Of a stretch of DNA of 64,000 bases, positions 22,762-31,140 are shown one piece after another. The stretch spans positions 124,001 through 188,000 of the forward strand of contig JAEUIC010000025.1 in the NCBI GenBank assembly GCA_016795285.1. The letters are read 5' to 3'. Both the position numbers and the translations under genes were made by a program. The notes beneath the pieces were generated by a model that was given only the letters and a program-made list of their open reading frames with translations, ran no database searches and was not told where the DNA came from. Source of the DNA: Planctomycetota bacterium. GTDB taxonomy: Bacteria; Planctomycetota; B15-G4; SIAN01. Every line of letters starts with the position of its first letter. Position 1 is the stretch's first letter.

Positions 22762-23964
22762 ATGACGAAGTCGCGCTCCCAGCACCCGCCGCGCCCCCCC
22801 GTCGTGCTGCGCCTGCGCCGCGAGGCGGTCTATGCCGCGCTGATGGTGGTGCTGCTCGTCACGCTCGCCGAGCTCGGCCTGCGACTCGCGCACGCCCGCA
22901 AGGAGGCGCGGCGCGGCGCCCGTCCCTACGGGATCCACAGCGAGACGCACGATGGCGTCGCGTACGGCGAGGACGACGGGCCGATCGCGCTGGCGAACGA
23001 CCCGCACCTCGTCTACCGGCCGCGCGGACCGCATGCGGACGCGGTCGTCACGCTGAACCGCTCGGGCTTCCGCGGCCCGGAACGGCCGCGCGCCAAGCCG
23101 CCCGCGACGCAGCGGTTCGTGGTGCTCGGCGGCTCGACCGCGTTCGGCATGAACACGAGCGGCGACGCGGCGCCCTTCACCGCGCTCCTCGAGCAGCAGC
23201 TCGCCCCCGCGGCGGCCGCGCGCGGCCGCGCGCTCGAGGGGTGGAACTGCGGCGTCATCGGCTACGACTCGACGCAGGAGCTCGCGCTGCTGGCGACCGA
23301 CCTGGTCGATGTCGCGCCCGACGTCGTCCTCCTCTTCGACGGCTGGAACGACTTCCGCGGCAGCAGCATGGTCGCCGATCCGCGCGAGGCGCTGCTCCAT
23401 CCGAAGTTCACGCAGAACGACCGCTACCTCGCGCGCCGCACCGCGCCGTTCCTCGAATGGCTGCGCGGCTTCGCGGTGGTCGAGAAGCTCGACGAGGCGG
23501 TCGCGGCGCTCGCCGCGCGCGCCGGTCCGCCGCGCGACCACGGCGACTACTTCGACCACAGCGCCGTCGCGCTGCCGCGCTACGAGCGCAACCTGCGCGC
23601 GCTGATCCGGCTGGCGCGCGCCTACGGTGCGGTGCCGATCGTCGTCACGCAGCCCGAGCTCTTCCAGCGCGCGAACCCGCCGGCGCCCGAGCTCGCGATG
23701 CGGGCGAAGCGCGAGGAGGAGGGCTACGGCGATCTCGCGCGCGCCATCTACCCGCGCTTCGTCGCGATCGGCGCCGCGCTCGCCGCCGCGGAGGCGGCGC
23801 CTTATCTCGACGCGACCCGCCTCTTCGACGGCTGCGACGACGTCGTCTTCACCGACTTCGTCCACCTGAACGACCGCGGCCACCAGCTCGTGGCCGAGCA
23901 CCTCGCGCCGCTGCTCGAGCGCGCGCTGGTCGAGGCGGCGGCGGGCGCAAGGACGCAGCGATGA
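22762..23964 (+). CDS. Membrane-anchored SGNH/GDSL-type hydrolase
   Basis: A 400-residue protein. A single N-terminal membrane segment (AVYAALMVVLLVTLAELGLRL, about residues 24-44) would place the rest outside the cytoplasm. SGNH hydrolase blocks are visible: VVLGGSTAFG (block I Ser), GWND (block III Asn region) and DFVHLND near the C-terminus with the Asp-x-x-His dyad. The substrate is unknown; relatives deacylate or deacetylate glycans and lipids. ATG is preceded by GGAGGG two bases from the moaA stop. Its own stop overlaps the next start (ATGA), so three genes are probably co-transcribed. Confidence 0.85.
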   Translation: MTKSRSQHPPRPPVVLRLRREAVYAALMVVLLVTLAELGLRLAHARKEARRGARPYGIHSETHDGVAYGEDDGPIALANDPHLVYRPRGPHADAVVTLNRSGFRGPERPRAKPPATQRFVVLGGSTAFGMNTSGDAAPFTALLEQQLAPAAAARGRALEGWNCGVIGYDSTQELALLATDLVDVAPDVVLLFDGWNDFRGSSMVADPREALLHPKFTQNDRYLARRTAPFLEWLRGFAVVEKLDEAVAALAARAGPPRDHGDYFDHSAVALPRYERNLRALIRLARAYGAVPIVVTQPELFQRANPPAPELAMRAKREEEGYGDLARAIYPRFVAIGAALAAAEAAPYLDATRLFDGCDDVVFTDFVHLNDRGHQLVAEHLAPLLERALVEAAAGARTQR

Positions 23965-24743
23965 CGGACGCGCCGGGCAGCGCGCGCTGCGAGCGGATCC
24001 GGGCGTGGCGCGGGCGGCTCGAGCTGCTCGGCGAGCACGTCGCGCGACTGCTCGCGCTCGAGCGCGCGGCGCTGCGCGACGGGCCGCCCCATCCGCTCGA
24101 GCTCGCGGTGCAGGAGCGCTTCGCGGCGAGCGGGCGCGCCGACGGCGTGGTGACGCTCCTCGCCAGCAGCGCCGCACCGCACGGGCCGATCGAGATCCGC
24201 GGCCCCGAGCCGTTCGACTTCGCGAGCGAGGCGCTCGCCGGCGGCCTCGCGCTGCTCTCGGCCGGCACGCGACCGCCGCTGCCCGCCGCGAAGGAGCTCG
24301 AGCGCCTCGCCGCCGCGCGCGCGCAGCTGGCGCAGGCGCGCGTGCACGGCGCCGACGAGCTGCTCTGGAGCGGAGCCGACGGCGCGCTGCTCGGCGCGAC
24401 CACGATGAGCCTCTTCGTGGTCGAGGGCGCCACGCTGCGGACCCCGTCGCTCGCGAGCGGCGCGTGGGATTCGCTGCTGCGCCGCGCCGTGCTGCACGCC
24501 GCCCGCGAACTCGCGCCCGCGCTCGGCTTCACGCTCCACGAGACGCGCCTCGACGCCGCCGCCCTCGCCCGCGCCGACGACCTCTTCCTCGCCGGCAGCG
24601 CGCTCGGCGTCGTGCCGGTGCGCAGCGTCGACGGCCGCGCACTGCCGCCGGCGCCGCGCGGCGCCCCGGCTCGCAAGCTCGTGCCGCAGCTGAAGCTGCG
24701 CCTGCACGAACTCTGCGCCGCCCGCTTCCTGCCCGATCGGTGA
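23961..24743 (+). CDS. Class IV PLP aminotransferase-like protein (PabC/IlvE family)
   Basis: A 260-residue protein resembling 4-amino-4-deoxychorismate lyase and branched-chain aminotransferases. The PLP Lys is probably Lys111 in AAKELERLAAAR, equivalent to the family K-x-LxRL motif. The following region, GADELLWSGADGALLGATTMSLF then LRTPSLASGAWDSLLRRAV and FLAGSALGVVPVRSVDGR, matches the C-terminal half of the fold. The conserved Glu normally found before the small-residue turn (ExTxSN) appears replaced by Gly-Ala, so activity may differ. The N-terminal half is divergent. ATGA overlap with the SGNH gene. A folate or amino-acid role is possible but not shown by context. Confidence 0.75.
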   Translation: MTDAPGSARCERIRAWRGRLELLGEHVARLLALERAALRDGPPHPLELAVQERFAASGRADGVVTLLASSAAPHGPIEIRGPEPFDFASEALAGGLALLSAGTRPPLPAAKELERLAAARAQLAQARVHGADELLWSGADGALLGATTMSLFVVEGATLRTPSLASGAWDSLLRRAVLHAARELAPALGFTLHETRLDAAALARADDLFLAGSALGVVPVRSVDGRALPPAPRGAPARKLVPQLKLRLHELCAARFLPDR

Positions 24744-24808
24744 GCCGGCGGTACGCGCCGCGAGTCGGGCGCGAGTCGGGCGACGGGCGGGTCCTCTCGG
24801 ACGCTCCG

Positions 24809-25726
24809 TCAGTTCTCCACGTCCATCCGCAGCGCGTTGCTGAGCGCGACCTTGCGCGGCGCCGCGAGGTCGATCACCGCCGCCTGCGCGTAGACGGTGA
24901 GCGGCGCGAAGGCGCTGTAGTCCTCGCCGTCGAGCGACAGCGTGCCGTCGCCGGCGGCGCCCGGCGTGCCGTCGAGCGCGAGCGGCAGCAGCAGGAAGGG
25001 GAGCGAGAGGTCGACGTAGAAGGTGCCGCCGAAGAGCGGGAAGGTCGTCGTCGCCGTGCTGGCGAAGAGGTAGACCGGCGCCCCGCCGAGCCCGTCGGTG
25101 AGCTCGATCGACCACGGGCCGCTCGAGGGCCCGTCGATGCCGGCGAGGTGCGGCACGAAGCCGCCGGTTCCAGCGAGCCCGCTGCCGAACTCGGAGAACG
25201 AGGTGAGGCTGTCGACCACGGTGACCTGCAGCTGCGTCAGGCCCGGCAGGTCGCCGGTCTGGTCGCCCGAGAGGTCGACCGAGTTGCCGGCCGCCCAGAG
25301 CGTGAGCGGGCCCGCGACGCTCGGCGCCACCACGTCGAACGACCAGGCGACCTCGCCGTTGCCGTCGACGTCGCGCGGGTTCGCGTGGGTCAGCTCCTCG
25401 TTCGAGGTGTAGGTCTCCGAGTCGGTCGCCACCAGCGTGCCGACATCGAGCGCGACGTTCAGCCCCGCGGCGACCTGCTGCCCGCCCGCCACGCGGAAGG
25501 TGAAGCTCTGCGTGCTGTCATGCAGCACGTAGGCCGGGCCCGAGAGCGTCACGGCCGGCGCAGTGCCGCCCGAATGGCAGCTGCTGCAGTCGGAACCGTT
25601 CTTGCCGGATCGCCCGGTGATCCCGCCCGAGTAGGGCGCGAGCGGCGCGGCCGCGCCCGGCGCGATCGACAGCGCCGTGGCGGCGAGCAGGAAGAGAGCC
25701 GTGCGGACGGGCGCGCGATGGTGCAT
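24809..25726 (-). CDS. Secreted choice-of-anchor-V-like protein with CxxCH and shared C-terminal domain
   Basis: A 305-residue exported protein. The signal peptide covers residues 1-27 (ending PGAAA). Immediately after it, YSGGITGRSGKNGSDCSSCHSGG is typical of Reelin-like/choice-of-anchor V domains and includes a CxxCH motif that could bind heme c. A beta-rich domain follows to about residue 180. The C-terminal part starting FGSGLAGTGGFVPHLAGIDG and containing PLFGGTFYVDLS and SNALRMDV resembles the ends of two other proteins in this window (29524-31014 and 45541-47121). ATG is preceded by GGGAG. The location is probably periplasmic or cell surface. Confidence 0.75.
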   Translation of the reverse strand: MHHRAPVRTALFLLAATALSIAPGAAAPLAPYSGGITGRSGKNGSDCSSCHSGGTAPAVTLSGPAYVLHDSTQSFTFRVAGGQQVAAGLNVALDVGTLVATDSETYTSNEELTHANPRDVDGNGEVAWSFDVVAPSVAGPLTLWAAGNSVDLSGDQTGDLPGLTQLQVTVVDSLTSFSEFGSGLAGTGGFVPHLAGIDGPSSGPWSIELTDGLGGAPVYLFASTATTTFPLFGGTFYVDLSLPFLLLPLALDGTPGAAGDGTLSLDGEDYSAFAPLTVYAQAAVIDLAAPRKVALSNALRMDVEN

Positions 25727-25873
25727 GGGCGAACTCCCGACGGGGTGGCAGCGGCTGCGGAGCGCCGCAGGATCGCGACGATGCAAGCGGGGCCGAGGCA
25801 ACCCTCCGTCAACGGCAGATGAAGCTCGTCCGTGCGCAGCAGCGCTTGCGGTCGCGGCGCCGCGCGACCGAAC

Positions 25874-26188
25874 TCAGCGCGCGGAGCGCAGCGCGCCGAG
25901 CAGCAACTGCAGCCGGCCGACCCGCAGCCGGCGCAGGAACTCGACCGTGGTGATCTTCAGCTTCTTGTAGGGGTCGGCGGGACCGAGCGTCGCGGTGGCG
26001 AACTCGCAGAGCTTCGCGTCGCTCCACGCCAGCCGCTTCTGCTCGGCCGCCACCTCGGCGAAGAGCGCCTTCATCGCCGGCGAGATCAGCTCCTTCGGGG
26101 CCGCCGCAGGGGTCGCCGCCGCGGTCGCCGCAGGCGCCGCCGCAGGGCTCGCTGCCGGGGTCGCCGTCTTCGTGGTCTCTTCCGCCAT
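25874..26188 (-). CDS. Small Ala/Pro-rich hypothetical protein
   Basis: A 104-residue protein of unknown function. The first 32 residues are low-complexity Ala/Pro/Thr. The rest is helical and basic (ALFAEVAAEQKRLAWSDAKL, then TTVEFLRRLRVGRLQLL). No signal peptide or membrane segment. ATG is preceded by GGAGCAAGG, and a candidate TATGCT -10 lies at 26260-26265. It is plausibly cytoplasmic. Its closeness to the UnbV gene start is not informative because both run on the minus strand with a 112-base gap. Confidence 0.6.
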   Translation of the reverse strand: MAEETTKTATPAASPAAAPAATAAATPAAAPKELISPAMKALFAEVAAEQKRLAWSDAKLCEFATATLGPADPYKKLKITTVEFLRRLRVGRLQLLLGALRSAR

Positions 26189-26300
26189 CGCCTTGCTCCG
26201 GTCGCGAGGAGGGCGCGCGCGATCGCGGCAGCGCCACCGCTCGTCGGGTGAGGCGCGGGAGCATAGCGGCACCGCGCGGCGCCCCTCCAGCCGCGCGGCG

Positions 26301-27956
26301 TCAGCGGCGCGACCGCTCGCCCTCGGCCGGCTCGACGACCACGTGGTAGCGGCCCGCTTCCGGCGCCTCGATCCGCGTGAGGCCCCCCCGCGGCCAGCGC
26401 ACCTCGACCGCGTCGACCGTCGATGCCGCACCGAGCCCGAAGAGCGCGCGCAGATCGACGAAGCTGTCGTAGCTGCACGTGCCACGCACTTCGCGCAGCT
26501 GGCGCACGCCGCCCGCCGTGAGGGTGACGCGCGCGCCGATCGCCGCGCGGTTGGCGTCGGCGCCGACCAGCTCGAAGCCGATCCAGCCGCCGCGCGTCGG
26601 CGCATCGTTGCGCAGCAGCGAGGCGCGGCCGTGGTTCTCGACGACCACCAGGTCGAGGTCGCCGTCGTCCTCGAGGTCGAGCGAGGCGAGCGCGCGCGCC
26701 ACGCGCCGCTCCTGCAGCCACGCTCCCGCCTCCGGCCCCGCCAGCCGAAAGCGCCCGCGGCCGCGATTCAAGTAGAGGTGGGACGGCTGCGCGAAGCTCT
26801 GGCCGCCGTGCGTCCTCTCGATGGTGTCGACCACGTGGCCGTTCACCACGAAGAGCTCCTCGAGCCCGTCGCGATCGACGTCGAGGAAGCGCGCCCCGAA
26901 GCCGACCCAGATCAGCGACGGCTCGCCGAGCCCCGACTCGAGGCCGCGCTCGCTGAAGAAGCCGTCGCCGTCGTTGCGGTAGAGGGCGTTGGGCTCGAGC
27001 GCGAGGTTGGTGCAGACCACGTCGATATCGCCGTCCAGGTCGATGTCGGCGCCGTCGACCCCCATCGACGCCTGCGCGAGGCCGCGGCCGCTCACGGCGC
27101 AGCCGGCGTCGAGACCGACCTCGGTGAAGCGCAGCGCGCCGTCGTTGCGCCAGAGGAAGTTCGGCGTCGAGTCGTTGGCGACGTAGAGGTCGACATCGCC
27201 GTCGCCCTCCGCGTCGAAGGGCAGCAGGCCGAGGCACTTGCCGAGCGCCCCCGCCATGCCGGCGCGCGCGGTCGCATCGACGAAACGGCCGCCCCCGACG
27301 TTCTCCCACAGGCGATCGGCCTCGGGCGGGTACTCGTCGGGATGGCAGTAGCTGCGGTAGTCGGGCCCCTTCTCGCGCTCGCCGCACCAGAGCGCCGCCT
27401 GCGGGTCGTAGACGACGTAGTGGCCGACGTAGAGGTCGAGGTCGCCGTCCTGATCGAAGTCGGCGGCCGCTGCGCACTGCGGCCAGCCCGACTCGGCGAG
27501 ACCGCTCGCTCCCGTGGCGTCGACGAAGCGACCGCCGTCGTTGCGCAGCAGCGACACGCCGCCGAACTCGCAGAGCACGAGGTCGGGATCGCCATCGCCG
27601 TCCCAATCGGGCGCGAGCGCCGAGAGCGTGTAGCGCGGCGTCGAGCAGCCGGCGGCGTCGGTGACGTCGACGAAGCGCCCACCGGCGCGGCGCAGCAGCC
27701 GATCGCGGAAGTCGACCCCCTCGGTCGGGCAACCCGGGAACGGCGCGCCCTGCGCGAAGAAGAGGTCGCGCGCGCCGTCGCCGTCGTAGTCGAGCACCGC
27801 GACGCCGCCGCTCATGATCTCGGGGAAGTGCTTCTCGCCGCCGCCGCCGTTGCGATGGCGGAAGTCGACGCCCCACGGCGCGCTCACGTCGACGAACCAG
27901 TCGGCCGGCGCGGCTTGCGCAGGCGGCACCTCCTGCGCGGACGGCGCGACGATCAT
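26301..27956 (-). CDS. FG-GAP repeat protein with ASPIC/UnbV domain
   Basis: A 551-residue protein built as a beta-propeller from FG-GAP/VCBS repeats. Calcium-binding loops recur: DYDGDGARDL, DWDGDGDPDL, DFDQDGDLDLYVG, DAEGDGDVDLYVAN, DIDLDGDIDVV, DLEDDGDLDLVV. The last 90 residues form an ASPIC/UnbV domain (IGARVTLTAGG, VDAVEVRWPRGG). The N-terminus lacks a convincing signal peptide at ATG 27956, although it begins MIVAPSAQEVPPAQA. ATGA overlap with the upstream TPR gene shows coupled expression. Such TPR plus UnbV pairs are frequent in Planctomycetota; function unknown. Confidence 0.85.
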   Translation of the reverse strand: MIVAPSAQEVPPAQAAPADWFVDVSAPWGVDFRHRNGGGGEKHFPEIMSGGVAVLDYDGDGARDLFFAQGAPFPGCPTEGVDFRDRLLRRAGGRFVDVTDAAGCSTPRYTLSALAPDWDGDGDPDLVLCEFGGVSLLRNDGGRFVDATGASGLAESGWPQCAAAADFDQDGDLDLYVGHYVVYDPQAALWCGEREKGPDYRSYCHPDEYPPEADRLWENVGGGRFVDATARAGMAGALGKCLGLLPFDAEGDGDVDLYVANDSTPNFLWRNDGALRFTEVGLDAGCAVSGRGLAQASMGVDGADIDLDGDIDVVCTNLALEPNALYRNDGDGFFSERGLESGLGEPSLIWVGFGARFLDVDRDGLEELFVVNGHVVDTIERTHGGQSFAQPSHLYLNRGRGRFRLAGPEAGAWLQERRVARALASLDLEDDGDLDLVVVENHGRASLLRNDAPTRGGWIGFELVGADANRAAIGARVTLTAGGVRQLREVRGTCSYDSFVDLRALFGLGAASTVDAVEVRWPRGGLTRIEAPEAGRYHVVVEPAEGERSRR

Positions 27957-29212
27957 CGCCCCGCCTGCCGCGGCGCCGCGCGCAGCAGCGCTTCGAGTTC
28001 GCGCGCGAGCGCCGCCTCGAGTTCGGGCGGCGGCCGCGGCCGGCACTCCGCCAGGCGCGCGAGCGTCGCGCGCGCCGCCCCCGCCTCGCCCAACCGCGCC
28101 TGCGCGCGCGCCGTCTCCACCACCAGGTCGCCGCGCAGCGGATGGCAGGCGAGCCAGAGCTCCCCTTCGCGCGCCACCGTCGCGTGGTCGTGCGCCGCGG
28201 TCAGCGCCGCGAACCGCGCGAGCCAGCTCTGCGCCGTGTCGTCGAGCTTCGCGAGCTCGAGCCAGCGACGCGCCTTGCCCGCGTGGTCCTGCGCGAACCG
28301 TTCCGACGTGTCGTCCTGCAGCTCGCGCAGCAGCTCGGCGATGCGGCGCGCGCGATCGGCCTCCTCGACCCGCTTGGCGCGCCGCAGCAGCTGCGCTCGC
28401 TCGTGCCAGGCGACCAGCAGATGGGGATCGCACCGCACCGCCGCGTCGAGCTCGGCGAGCTCCGTCGCGAGGTCGCCGCGCTCGCCCGCCACCCGAGCGA
28501 GGCCGTAGCGCGTGTAGCCGCGCTGCGGCCGCAGCGCCGCCGCCGCCGCCATCCGCTCCCCCGCCGCATCGAGCGCGCCATGGCGCAGCAGCAGGAAGCC
28601 GTGCGCCTCGAGCGTCGCCGCGCGCAGTCCTGCCGAGAGCGCCCCTTCCGGCAGCGCCGCGCACCGCTCGAGCAGCGGCTCCGCGCGCAGCGAGTCGCCG
28701 AGCAGGAAACGGGCGAGCGCCTCGGTCGCCACCACCGCCGGCTGCTCGGGCGCGACGAGGGCCGCGAGGCGCGCTTCGCGCAGTCCCGCGAGCGGATCGT
28801 GGAGCGGGCCCGGCTCGAGCAGCAGCTTGGCGTGGAGGAGGCGCGCCTCGACGCACGACGGATCGGCGGCGAGCGCGGCCCGCACCGGCGCGAGCGCCTG
28901 CTCGGCCGCGCCGTACTGCGCGAGCCGCTCCGCCCCGGCGAGCCGCTCGAGCGCGAGCACGCGATCGCCGGCCAGCGGCCGCTCGAGCGGCGGATCGGCG
29001 AACCCGGGCGTGACGTCGAGCGGCGCGGCCGCTCGCTCTCGGACCGGCGCGGCCACTTGGGATGGCGCCGGCGCAGCCGCCAACGAACGACGCGGCGCGG
29101 GCCACGCTGCGAGCAGCGCGACCATGACCCCCACGACCACTCGCCGATCGCGCGCGCGGGCAGCGCCACGCGGCCGACGGAGCGGGCGCAACGCTGGCGA
29201 CGTTGCGGCCAT
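27953..29212 (-). CDS. Exported tetratricopeptide-repeat protein
   Basis: A 419-residue protein with an N-terminal basic region and membrane/signal segment (VVVGVMVALLAAWPAP, about residues 25-40). It then has repeated helix pairs of about 34 residues typical of TPR or related alpha-solenoids (YGAAEQALAPVRAALAADPS, GALDAAGERMAAAAALRPQ, DLATELAELDAAVRCDPH). It is expected to mediate protein binding outside the cytoplasm. ATG is preceded by AAGGG. Co-translated with the UnbV protein through an ATGA overlap, which suggests that the two act together. Confidence 0.8.
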   Translation of the reverse strand: MAATSPALRPLRRPRGAARARDRRVVVGVMVALLAAWPAPRRSLAAAPAPSQVAAPVRERAAAPLDVTPGFADPPLERPLAGDRVLALERLAGAERLAQYGAAEQALAPVRAALAADPSCVEARLLHAKLLLEPGPLHDPLAGLREARLAALVAPEQPAVVATEALARFLLGDSLRAEPLLERCAALPEGALSAGLRAATLEAHGFLLLRHGALDAAGERMAAAAALRPQRGYTRYGLARVAGERGDLATELAELDAAVRCDPHLLVAWHERAQLLRRAKRVEEADRARRIAELLRELQDDTSERFAQDHAGKARRWLELAKLDDTAQSWLARFAALTAAHDHATVAREGELWLACHPLRGDLVVETARAQARLGEAGAARATLARLAECRPRPPPELEAALARELEALLRAAPRQAGR

Positions 29213-29523
29213 CCCTTGGCCCTTCTTCCCGATTCAGCGCAGCGCCATCGAGGCGCCCGAGGAGTGCCGCTCTTCCGACGGCAGGTGCGCAGATGTAGCG
29301 CGGGCCCGGCAACTCGCCAGCTGCGGGGTTTCCCTGAAGGCGGTCCGGCGGCCGACGCCTCACCCGTTTTGTACCCGCTGCCATGGCGACGAGGGGCGCG
29401 TCGACGGCGATCGCGGGGCATGACGCTTGCACTTGCGCAGCCGTGCGCGACGTCGCTCCTCGTCGGGGAACTTCGTCTCATGCCGACCGTCCGTCGCGCC
29501 CGTTCCTCCATGGAATCCCGCTC
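29213..29523. other. Divergent intergenic region
   Basis: A 311-base stretch between the TPR gene (minus) and the FG-GAP gene (plus). I see no convincing coding frame, tRNA or terminator. A near-match to the local -10 pattern (CGCTACATC, minus strand) lies near 29293. It presumably holds promoters for both directions. Confidence 0.5.
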
Positions 29524-31014
29524 ATGACCCAGCCCCTGCAGGCGATCGGACTCGCGTCGATCGCAGCGCTCACGGTCGGAGGCTCCGCGTCGGGCCAGAT
29601 CGACCTCGCTCCCCGTGTCGACTACTCGGTCACCGCGACGCCCCACCAGACCTCGGTGGCGGACTTCGACGGCGACGGCGACCTCGACCTCGCGATCACC
29701 GCCGACGCGCCCGACCGCGTGAAGTTCCTCCTGAACGACGGCACCGGCGGCTTCGCCCTCGGCACCGACGTCGACCTGCCGAGCAGCAGCTCGCCGAAGG
29801 GGATCGCCTGCGCCGACCTCGACGGCGACCTCGACCTCGACCTCGTCGTGGCGCTCTACGGACTCGATCAGCTGCAAGTGCTGCTGAACCAGGGCAGCGG
29901 CGCCTACGCGCTCGGCGCCAGCTACCCGGTGAGCCATGGCGGCACCTACGTCATCGTCGGGCAGTTCGACAGCGACGAGCAGCCCGACCTCGCCGCGTCG
30001 TGCCGCGACAGCGGCAGCATCGACGTGCTCCTCAACCTCGGCGCGGGGCTGTTCGGTCCCGCCACCGCCTACGCGGCCGGCGTCGACACGCGCGCCCTCT
30101 GCAGCGCCGACCTCGACGGTGACGGCGACCAGGACCTCGCGGCCGCGGCGCACGATTCCGAGGCGATCGTGATGCTGATGAACGACGGCAACGGCCTCTT
30201 CACCGGCGCCGCCTCGCTCGCGATGGCGCCGCTCAAGCCCGAGGGGGTCATCGCCTTCGACCTCGACGGCGACGGCGACCAGGACCTCGCGTCGGCCGGC
30301 TCCGACAGCGGCCAGAACCTCATGACGATCTTCGAGCAGACCGCGCCCGGCAGCTTCGCCGGCGGCGTCGACTACCCGACCAATGGCACCGATCCGAGCG
30401 CGCTGATCGCCGGCGACTTCGACCTCGACTACGACATGGACGTCGCGGTCGTGAACGAGAACTCCTCCGACCTCACCGCGTTCGCCAACGACGGCAGCGG
30501 CGCGTTCGGCCTCGCGACGCTCTTCGCGACCGGCACCGATCCGGGCCACCTCGCGGCCGGCGACGTCGACGGCAACGGCGCGCTCGACCTGGTCACCACC
30601 AACGAGTTCGGCAACAGCGTCTCGATCCTGACGAACCTCACCGACTCGGCCTTCACCGATCTCGGCTTCGCCTTGGCCGGGACGAACGGCCTGCCGACGC
30701 TCGTCGGCATCGGGACGCTCGAACCGCTCTCCACCACCACGGGGGTCATCGGCAACGGACTGCCGAACGCCAGCGCGTTCCTGATCCTCGGCGTCACGCG
30801 CATCGACGTCCCGTTCGCCGGCGGCACCTTCGTGCCGGCGCTGAACGCGATCCTGCCGTGCACGCTCGACGGCAACGGCGAGTTCACCTTCCAGGACACC
30901 TGGCCGAGCGATGCGACCGCCGGCGACGCCTTCTACTTCCAGGCTTGGATCCTCGATCCGGCCGGGGTGAAGAACTTCTCCGCGAGCAACGCCCTCGAAG
31001 CGATCGCGCCCTGA
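29524..31014 (+). CDS. Secreted FG-GAP/VCBS repeat protein with shared C-terminal domain
   Basis: A 496-residue exported protein. Signal peptide residues 1-24 (MTQPLQAIGLASIAALTVGG, ending SASGQ). About seven VCBS/FG-GAP repeats form a likely beta-propeller, with loops such as DFDGDGDLDLAI, DLDGDLDLDLVV, DLDGDGDQDLAAA and DVDGNGALDLVT. The last 120 residues (FALAGTNGLPTLVGIGTL, VPFAGGTFVPALN, FYFQAWILDPAGV, SASNALEAIAP) match the end of the 24809-25726 protein in pattern. The ribosome-binding site is weak. The location is probably the cell surface; a binding or structural role is inferred. Confidence 0.85.
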   Translation: MTQPLQAIGLASIAALTVGGSASGQIDLAPRVDYSVTATPHQTSVADFDGDGDLDLAITADAPDRVKFLLNDGTGGFALGTDVDLPSSSSPKGIACADLDGDLDLDLVVALYGLDQLQVLLNQGSGAYALGASYPVSHGGTYVIVGQFDSDEQPDLAASCRDSGSIDVLLNLGAGLFGPATAYAAGVDTRALCSADLDGDGDQDLAAAAHDSEAIVMLMNDGNGLFTGAASLAMAPLKPEGVIAFDLDGDGDQDLASAGSDSGQNLMTIFEQTAPGSFAGGVDYPTNGTDPSALIAGDFDLDYDMDVAVVNENSSDLTAFANDGSGAFGLATLFATGTDPGHLAAGDVDGNGALDLVTTNEFGNSVSILTNLTDSAFTDLGFALAGTNGLPTLVGIGTLEPLSTTTGVIGNGLPNASAFLILGVTRIDVPFAGGTFVPALNAILPCTLDGNGEFTFQDTWPSDATAGDAFYFQAWILDPAGVKNFSASNALEAIAP

Positions 31015-31038
31015 TCGCTCCGAGGTCGTTCCCCCCTG

Positions 31039-31062
31039 ATGCGGCGCTCTTCCCCGCCGCAT
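31039..31062. terminator. Hairpin between convergent genes
   Basis: An 8-base-pair perfect stem ATGCGGCG/CGCCGCAT with an 8-base loop, located between the FG-GAP gene and the convergent molybdoenzyme gene. No T-run follows on either strand, so terminator function is only possible. Confidence 0.4.
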
Positions 31063-31140
31063 GATTCGGTTGTGCCGCCGCCGTCTTCGTGCCCCGCTCG
31101 CCGTTCGCGAGTGGCGTGCGGAGGCGGCGGCGGATTTCGT

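Noticed and set aside
29213-29523. Short ORF as a separate gene or as an N-terminal extension of the FG-GAP protein
   Set aside because: The extension lacks homology and would bury a clear signal peptide that begins at 29524.
28201-31062. A minus-strand frame of about 950 codons antisense to the FG-GAP gene
   Set aside because: The plus-strand gene has a signal peptide and regular calcium loops; the antisense frame shows only Val/Arg/Ala-rich low complexity.
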